Source of the DNA: Haliea alexandrii
GTDB lineage: Bacteria; Pseudomonadota; Gammaproteobacteria; Pseudomonadales; Halieaceae
Assembly (NCBI RefSeq): GCF_003719295.1
Contig: NZ_RFLW01000001.1
Coordinates: 744,001 to 808,000 of the forward strand
Direction: 5' to 3'
DNA length: 64,000 nucleotides
Positions 59,470-64,000 of the stretch are shown here, one piece after another. The notes under the pieces are model-generated. The model was given only the letters and a program-made list of their open reading frames with translations, did not search any database and was not told the origin of the DNA. Each line of letters opens with the position of its first letter. The first letter of the stretch is position 1. Both the position numbers and the translations under genes were made by a program.

Positions 59470-60153
59470 ATGCACCGTGACTTGCACTGCCCACTCTGCG
59501 GCGCAGGCAGTGGGGCTTTCCATCAGGACCGCAAGCGCAGCTACCTGCGCTGCGAGCGCTGCTTCCTGGTGTTTGTGCCGCCCGAATTTCATCTGCCAGC
59601 CGAGGCTGAAAAAGCCGAGTACGACCTGCACCAAAACCGCATTGATGACCCGCGCTACCGCGCTTTCCTCGGACGACTGGCAACGCCACTGCTGGCGCTG
59701 CTGACGCCGGGTTCACGCGGCCTCGAGTTTGGCTGCGGCCCCGGCCCCGCGCTGGCTGCCCTGTTGCGCGAAGCGGGGCATCAGCTGGCCCTGTATGACC
59801 CGTTTTATTATCCCGATGTTTGTGTGCTGCAGCCCGGCTACGATTTCATCACCGCAACCGAGGTCGTGGAGCACCTGCACCAGCCGGGGGCTGAGCTGGA
59901 CAGGCTCTGGGCGTTGCTTGCGCCCGGCGGGCTGCTCGGTGTGATGACCAAGCTGGTGACGGACCCCGAGGCGTTTGCCGGCTGGCACTACAAAAACGAT
60001 GCCACGCATGTGTGTTTTTTCAGCCGCGAGACCTGGACCTGGTGGGGCCGCGTTCGGGGCGCCGAGCCCGTATTCGAGGCGGCGGATGTCATTCTGCTGC
60101 GCAAACCCTGCGATCACAGGCCGCTGCCCCTCAATCCTCCTGCAGCTGGCTGA
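59470..60153 (+). CDS. Zinc-ribbon class I SAM methyltransferase
   Basis: A 227-residue protein with an N-terminal zinc knuckle (HCPLCG and RCERC; Cys7, 10, 28, 31) and a class I methyltransferase domain. Motif I is LEFGCGPGPALAAL, and ATEVVEHLHQPGAEL is the post-motif region. The acceptor is unknown. A Cys-ribbon before a methyltransferase is known in tRNA/rRNA and small-molecule enzymes. The 3' end overlaps the convergent TetR gene by 23 bp. Confidence 0.82.
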   Translation: MHRDLHCPLCGAGSGAFHQDRKRSYLRCERCFLVFVPPEFHLPAEAEKAEYDLHQNRIDDPRYRAFLGRLATPLLALLTPGSRGLEFGCGPGPALAALLREAGHQLALYDPFYYPDVCVLQPGYDFITATEVVEHLHQPGAELDRLWALLAPGGLLGVMTKLVTDPEAFAGWHYKNDATHVCFFSRETWTWWGRVRGAEPVFEAADVILLRKPCDHRPLPLNPPAAG

Positions 60154-60793
60154 TCATGCCCTCGAAAATGGCCTGGCAATCCCGGTAGAAGGCCAACTGG
60201 GCATCGCCCAGGTAGGGCGCCACCATGGTGAGTAGCTGCAGCACGCCCTGATGCACAACGATGTGTGGCGCGCGGGGGGCGTGCAGCAGCTGGTCGTAAC
60301 TCAGCCAGAACGTCAGCACCAGCGTCATGTTGTCCACGAGGCTCAGCAGCTGGTCGTCATCGGTATTGATGACCGCCTGTTCCAGCAGTTTGTGGCAGAT
60401 GGCCAGCAAAGCGGAGCGTTGCAGTTGCAGCAAGCGACGGAAACCCTTGCGGATCGCGGGATAGCGCTGCTGAAGATCATCCAGGTTGTGGTACAGGAAG
60501 CGGTATTGCCACATCTCTTCCAGCACAACGTAGAGGTAGTACCAGTTGTCTTCTACCCGGCTGGGGTCGTTGCCCAACGGGCCCTCCAGCGGCGCTGTCA
60601 GCGTATCGGTCAGCGCCACCTCATATTGTTGGAACAGTTCGCCGATGATCTCGTCTTTCCCCTTGAAGTGGTAGTACAGGTTTCCGGGGCTGATATCGAG
60701 CTCATTGGCGATGTCGATCGTGGTCGTGTGCGCTTCACCCTCCTCATTGAACAGGGCCAGACTGGTGACCAGTATGCGGTCGCGCGTTTTCAC
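60131..60793 (-). CDS. TetR-family regulator next to phasin genes
   Basis: A 220-residue TetR-family protein. The helix-turn-helix is at about 1-50 (RDRILVTSLALFNEEGEAHTTTIDIANELDISPGNLYYHFKGKDEI), and a large helical ligand domain follows. It lies 22 bp downstream of a phasin gene on the same strand. TetR regulators of this kind often sit in polyhydroxyalkanoate loci; control of the phasins or of PHA synthesis is inferred. Confidence 0.85.
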   Translation of the reverse strand: MKTRDRILVTSLALFNEEGEAHTTTIDIANELDISPGNLYYHFKGKDEIIGELFQQYEVALTDTLTAPLEGPLGNDPSRVEDNWYYLYVVLEEMWQYRFLYHNLDDLQQRYPAIRKGFRRLLQLQRSALLAICHKLLEQAVINTDDDQLLSLVDNMTLVLTFWLSYDQLLHAPRAPHIVVHQGVLQLLTMVAPYLGDAQLAFYRDCQAIFEGMISQLQED

Positions 60794-60815
60794 CCTGTCG
60801 CTGTCGGGTGCGTCT

Positions 60816-61289
60816 TCAGGCGGGCTTGCGGCCGGCCGCAGGCTTGCTCTTCACGGCGGCGCGCCGTGTGGCGGCCTTCTTGCGGGCGGCTGGCTTGCGT
60901 GCGGGTTTGCCCTGGGCTGCGAGTGCGGCGCTCAAGTCGTCCACCTTGCGGGTCAGGCGATCGATTTTTTCGTGCAGGGCGAGCAGGTCTTCTCCCCGGG
61001 CGGGCAGCTGCATGTGAAAGCTCTCCCGCACCCGGTGAATGCGCTCCTCAACCGAGTTGCGAGCACTGCGGCCGCTGCTCAAGCCTTTGCGCGCCTCGTC
61101 CTCCAGCGCGGCGCCGGCCTTGACCAGGTCGCGGAACAGCTTGGGTGTTTCCACCCCGGCTTTCTCCATACGGTCCTGTGCCTCGTCGACGGCGCGTCCG
61201 TACGCGCCCACGCCGGCAAGCCAGATATTGCGGGCAATTTCGCCCGCCTTGTCAGTGACTTTGCTTTTATCGTTTTTATCATCGCTCAC
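60816..61289 (-). CDS. Phasin-family polyhydroxyalkanoate granule protein with basic C-terminal tail
   Basis: A 157-residue phasin of the PhaI/PhaF type. The phasin helix (AGEIARNIWLAGVGAYGRAVDEAQDRMEK) is followed by a coiled coil and, from about residue 125, a Lys/Ala/Arg-rich tail (PARKPAARKKAATRRAA) like the DNA-binding tail of PhaF. GGAGGA stands five bases before the GTG at 61289, so that start is preferred over the ATG at 61301, which has none. Confidence 0.85.
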   Translation of the reverse strand: MSDDKNDKSKVTDKAGEIARNIWLAGVGAYGRAVDEAQDRMEKAGVETPKLFRDLVKAGAALEDEARKGLSSGRSARNSVEERIHRVRESFHMQLPARGEDLLALHEKIDRLTRKVDDLSAALAAQGKPARKPAARKKAATRRAAVKSKPAAGRKPA

Positions 61290-61398
61290 GTCGTCCTCCA
61301 TTGCGCGGGGCGCATCGGGCCATCGGCCGGCCATTTAAGCAGAAAACCCGCAATCCGTGCCAGTCGTCAATTCTGTCCCCGGCGCGAATCTCAAGAGC

Positions 61399-61423
61399 AA
61401 AAAAAAGGGCCACAATGTGGCCC
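61399..61423 (-). terminator. Rho-independent terminator of the second phasin gene
   Basis: On the minus strand GGGCCAC-ATT-GTGGCCC (61423-61407) is followed by eight T residues (61406-61399). It ends the phasin gene at 61462-62037 and separates it from the next phasin gene on the same strand, which must have its own promoter in 61290-61398. Confidence 0.93.
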
Positions 61424-61461
61424 GAAAATCTCCCTGACAGGCAGGGAGTAGGGAACGTGGT

Positions 61462-62037
61462 TCAGGCTGCTGAGCGGAAGCTCACGGAGCCGCGCAGTTC
61501 GGCAAAGCGGCTGCGGGCCTGTTCCAGGCGCGCTTCCAGCTTCTTGCGGTCTTTCAGGGCGTCGAGTTCCAGCTTGGGCAGCTCAATATCGCCAATAATG
61601 TCTTTGGCGTCTTTCTCGATTTTGGTGCCACGCTTGACCAGGTCAGCGTAGGCCACTTCTGCGGCCTTGCCGCGCGCATCCAGACGAGCCTGCAGCTTGT
61701 CGAGGCGATCCTGCATTTCGTCGAAGGCCTTGCCGTAGAAGCCGAGGCTGGCGAGGAATGCATTGCGGCTTACCGTGCGTGCGCGGTCGCCGAGGCGGGC
61801 CGCTGACTTCTCGGTCTCCTTGGTTACCTTGGTTGCGCGGCGCTTGTAGGTGCGCACTTTCTTTTCGGCTTGAGCCACAGTGCTCTTGCTGGCGGCACGG
61901 CGTTTCGCCGGTGCCTTGCTGGCGGTGGCGGCCTTCTTCGGAGCAGCCTTGCGCTTGGCGGTCGCACGCTTGGGTGCCGCGGCCTGCGTGGATGCCGCAG
62001 TGCTGTTGGTAGCGGTGTTGGTGGTTTCGTCAGCCAT
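61462..62037 (-). CDS. Phasin-family protein with Ala/Lys-rich N-terminal tail
   Basis: A 191-residue phasin. Residues 1-70 are a low-complexity Ala/Lys/Thr tail (AAPKRATAKRKAAPKKAA), then a phasin helix (ARTVSRNAFLASLGFYGKAFDEMQDRLDKLQARLD) and a C-terminal helix. Its tail is at the N-terminus, whereas the paralogue next to it has the tail at the C-terminus. AAGGAG precedes the ATG at 62037. It has its own terminator. It coats PHA granules and may tie them to DNA. Confidence 0.85.
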   Translation of the reverse strand: MADETTNTATNSTAASTQAAAPKRATAKRKAAPKKAATASKAPAKRRAASKSTVAQAEKKVRTYKRRATKVTKETEKSAARLGDRARTVSRNAFLASLGFYGKAFDEMQDRLDKLQARLDARGKAAEVAYADLVKRGTKIEKDAKDIIGDIELPKLELDALKDRKKLEARLEQARSRFAELRGSVSFRSAA

Positions 62038-62264
62038 GTCTCTACTCCTTGTGTGTTGGTTACGGTGCGTCTCTACACCGAACACGGGGCAAGGTACTGA
62101 AGAAAATTAGAATGTTCCTACTAGAAGCGACAAATTCCCCTTTTCCGCATCCGCGATGGGTTCCGGTGCGTAAATGCCGGAACAGGAGTAGCATTGCGCT
62201 GTCCAGATATTATCTTCTTTTTTACGGCGGTCGCAGGGTCGCTCACTTGCCCATCAGGTGATTC

Positions 62265-63458
62265 ATGGATTGGAAAAACGCTCGCCCAGTGCTCGCGGCA
62301 GGGGTTGTCTTCGTGGCTGGTATTGGACTGTCGTGGTTGCTGCTCACCGGAAAGTCCGCGCCGGAGCCGCAGGATGTGCCGGAGCAAGCGGCGCCCATGG
62401 TCGACGTGGTGACGGTCGACCCCGTCCCACTCGCGCTGTCCGTGAGTACGCAGGGTACGGTGCAGCCGCAGCGCGAGATTGACCTGGTGAGCAGGGTGTC
62501 GGGCCGCATTGATACGGTGGCGCCGGACTTCGCCGCCGGCAGTTTCTTTCGCGAGGGCAGCCTCCTGGTCGGCATCGAGGATGTCGACTACCAGCTCATG
62601 ATTGCGCGCATGGAGTCGCAGGTAGCCGCCGCGCGCCAACGCGTTGCCGAGGAGGAGGGCCGGGCACTGCAGGCGAAGCGGGAATGGCGCGACCTGGGCA
62701 ACACCCAGGCAAACGCGCTGTTTCTGCGCGAACCGCAGCTGGCCTCGGCGCAGGCCGCGGTACGCGCCGCCGAAGCGGAACTCGCGGCGGCACAGCTGGA
62801 CCTTGATCGCACACGGATTACGGCGCCGTTTGATGGCCGTATCAGCGAAAAATTTGTCGATGCGGGTCAGTATGTGGTGCCCGGCGCACGCCTGGCCCGT
62901 GTGTATGCTACGGAGTCCATGGAGGTTCGCCTGCCGCTGACGGACCGGCAGGTGGCGCTGATCGACCTGCCCTTGCACTTCCGCGCCGGCGATACGGCAG
63001 CGGTGCTGCCCGAGGTGCAGCTGCGTGCCACGTTCGGCGGGCGCGAGTGGACCTGGCAGGGGCGCATCGTACGCACCGATGCCAGCATTGATGCCCAGAC
63101 ACGCGTGGTCTACGCGGTGGCGGAGGTCACGGCTCCTTTCGCACCGGGGCCCGGGGGTGACCGCCCCCCACTGGTGCCCGGCCTGTTCGTGCATGCAACC
63201 ATCGAAGGGCGCAGCCTGCCGGCGGTGGCGGGCCTGCCGCGCTCTGCGCTGCGCAGTGATGACACGGTGATGGTGGTGGATGCCCGCCAGCAGGTGGCTG
63301 CCAAGCCGGTAGCCGTGCTGCAGAGCGAAAGCGGGCAGATATGGGTGCAGGGGCTCAGCCGGGGCGATCGGGTGATTGTCCGCGAGCCCACGGCCACGAT
63401 TGCCGGCATGCGGGTGGAGGTGAATGAAGTGGCGCGTGTCGCCGGTGCGGGGCGCTGA
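62265..63458 (+). CDS. RND efflux periplasmic adaptor (membrane fusion protein)
   Basis: A 397-residue HlyD/AcrA-family adaptor. An N-terminal membrane anchor (VLAAGVVFVAGIGLSWLLL) is followed by a lipoyl-like half (VQPQREIDLVSRVSGRIDTVAPDF), a coiled-coil hairpin (about 115-190) and the second lipoyl half (ITAPFDGRISEKFVDAGQYV). AGGTG precedes the ATG. It joins the inner-membrane RND pump, encoded two bases downstream, to an outer-membrane channel. The 227 bp upstream hold only promoter sequence shared with the divergent phasin. Confidence 0.92.
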   Translation: MDWKNARPVLAAGVVFVAGIGLSWLLLTGKSAPEPQDVPEQAAPMVDVVTVDPVPLALSVSTQGTVQPQREIDLVSRVSGRIDTVAPDFAAGSFFREGSLLVGIEDVDYQLMIARMESQVAAARQRVAEEEGRALQAKREWRDLGNTQANALFLREPQLASAQAAVRAAEAELAAAQLDLDRTRITAPFDGRISEKFVDAGQYVVPGARLARVYATESMEVRLPLTDRQVALIDLPLHFRAGDTAAVLPEVQLRATFGGREWTWQGRIVRTDASIDAQTRVVYAVAEVTAPFAPGPGGDRPPLVPGLFVHATIEGRSLPAVAGLPRSALRSDDTVMVVDARQQVAAKPVAVLQSESGQIWVQGLSRGDRVIVREPTATIAGMRVEVNEVARVAGAGR

Positions 63459-63460
63459 GG

Positions 63461-64000
63461 ATGGGCGGTCCGGTTCGCTGGTTTATTCACAATCCCATCG
63501 CGGCAAACCTGCTGATGATTTTTCTGGTGGTAGGGGGGCTACTCAGTGTCCCCGCGCTGGACAAGCAGTTCTTTCCGCAGATTGAACTCAACCGGGTGAG
63601 CATTTCGCTGGTGTACCCCGGTGCCGGCCCGCGCGAAGTGGAGGAGCAGATTTGCGTGCGGGTGGAAGAGGCGGTGCACGACTTGAGCGGCGTGCGCGAG
63701 ATCCGCTGCACGGCGCGTGAGGGCATGGGCACGGTGCTGGTCGAGGCAGAGCCAGATTACAATATGCAGCGCCTCTCGTCAGAGATCAAAACCCGGGTCG
63801 ATGCCATCAACACCTTCCCGGTCGAAGCCGAGCGGCCTGTGGTCACCGAACTCGCTTATCGGCACTACATGGCGGCGGTGTCGCTGGCTGGCAACCTCGG
63901 CGAGCGGGACCTGAAGGGCCTGGGTGAACGGTTGCGCGATGATCTGGCCGCTCAGCCCCATGTATCGGTAGTGGAGTTGGATACGCCGCGCCCCTATGAG
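63461..64000 (+). CDS. RND efflux transporter, 5' part (runs off window)
   Basis: The first 180 codons of an AcrB/HAE1-like RND permease; the gene continues beyond the window. The first membrane helix (WFIHNPIAANLLMIFLVVGGLLSV) is followed by FFPQIELNRVSISLVYPGAGPREVEEQI, the standard N-terminal porter domain. The ATG overlaps GAGG at the end of the adaptor gene. It would export drugs or other lipophilic compounds; the substrate is unknown. Confidence 0.93.
   Translation, partial: MGGPVRWFIHNPIAANLLMIFLVVGGLLSVPALDKQFFPQIELNRVSISLVYPGAGPREVEEQICVRVEEAVHDLSGVREIRCTAREGMGTVLVEAEPDYNMQRLSSEIKTRVDAINTFPVEAERPVVTELAYRHYMAAVSLAGNLGERDLKGLGERLRDDLAAQPHVSVVELDTPRPYE

Overview
This 64 kb, high-GC window is chromosomal DNA from a gammaproteobacterium, probably a marine relative of Halieaceae/Cellvibrionales or a neighbouring group. 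The evidence is gene order. ubiK-comM with glnK-amtB, yigB-xerC-DUF484-dapF-lysA-lptM, argH-algZ-algR-hemC-hemD-hemX-hemY, ubiD-rho-trxA, and rsd(algQ)-dsbB all recall the Pseudomonas arrangement. The family-level placement is inference. No rRNA, tRNA, CRISPR array or insertion sequence was seen.

Layout. 0-3.3 kb: a tandem HxlR-type regulator, a PaaN-like aldehyde dehydrogenase and a SnoaL-like protein. 3.4-7.9 kb: comM, ubiK, then a sigma-54/NtrC-type promoter driving a TorF-like porin, glnK and amtB, closed by a clear terminator. 7.9-26.2 kb: a nitrogen-acquisition block lodged between amtB and the conserved yigB-xerC-dapF-lysA cluster. 26-42.5 kb: housekeeping genes for recombination, lysine/arginine/heme/ubiquinone synthesis, AlgZ-AlgR and Rho. 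42.7-59.4 kb: trxA, an ABC-F protein, an FKBP isomerase, rsd, dsbB, gshA, a BamA/TamA-like protein, pilU, a moaA-MoxR-VWA operon, an SLC13 transporter and a peroxiredoxin. 59.5-64 kb: a methyltransferase, a TetR regulator, two phasins (a sign of polyhydroxyalkanoate storage) and the start of an RND efflux operon that runs off the window.

The centre of interest is the nitrogen block. A rightward operon (16226-25779) encodes an ABC transporter, two DUF1989 proteins (carboxyguanidine deiminase subunits), a biotin-dependent carboxylase and allophanate hydrolase. It is headed by a recognisable guanidine-I (ykkC) riboswitch, so it is read as guanidine import and assimilation rather than urea breakdown. 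Upstream of the riboswitch is a sigma-54 promoter with exact GG-N10-GC spacing. A leftward operon starts from a second exact sigma-54 promoter about 300 bp away on the other strand. It encodes a TIM-barrel protein, a membrane three-histidine-box desaturase/hydroxylase-like protein and a second NrtA/TauA-type ABC transporter. Between the promoters lies a cluster of GGTGC/GCACC half-sites resembling NtrC sites. The leftward operon therefore looks like an uncharacterised nitrogen-scavenging system co-regulated with guanidine assimilation. One hypothesis is that it imports and oxidises an N-rich compound, perhaps an alkylguanidine, whose product feeds the guanidine operon. A GlnT-type glutamine synthetase homologue, a MetX-like hydrolase, a TetR regulator and a second glnK complete the block.
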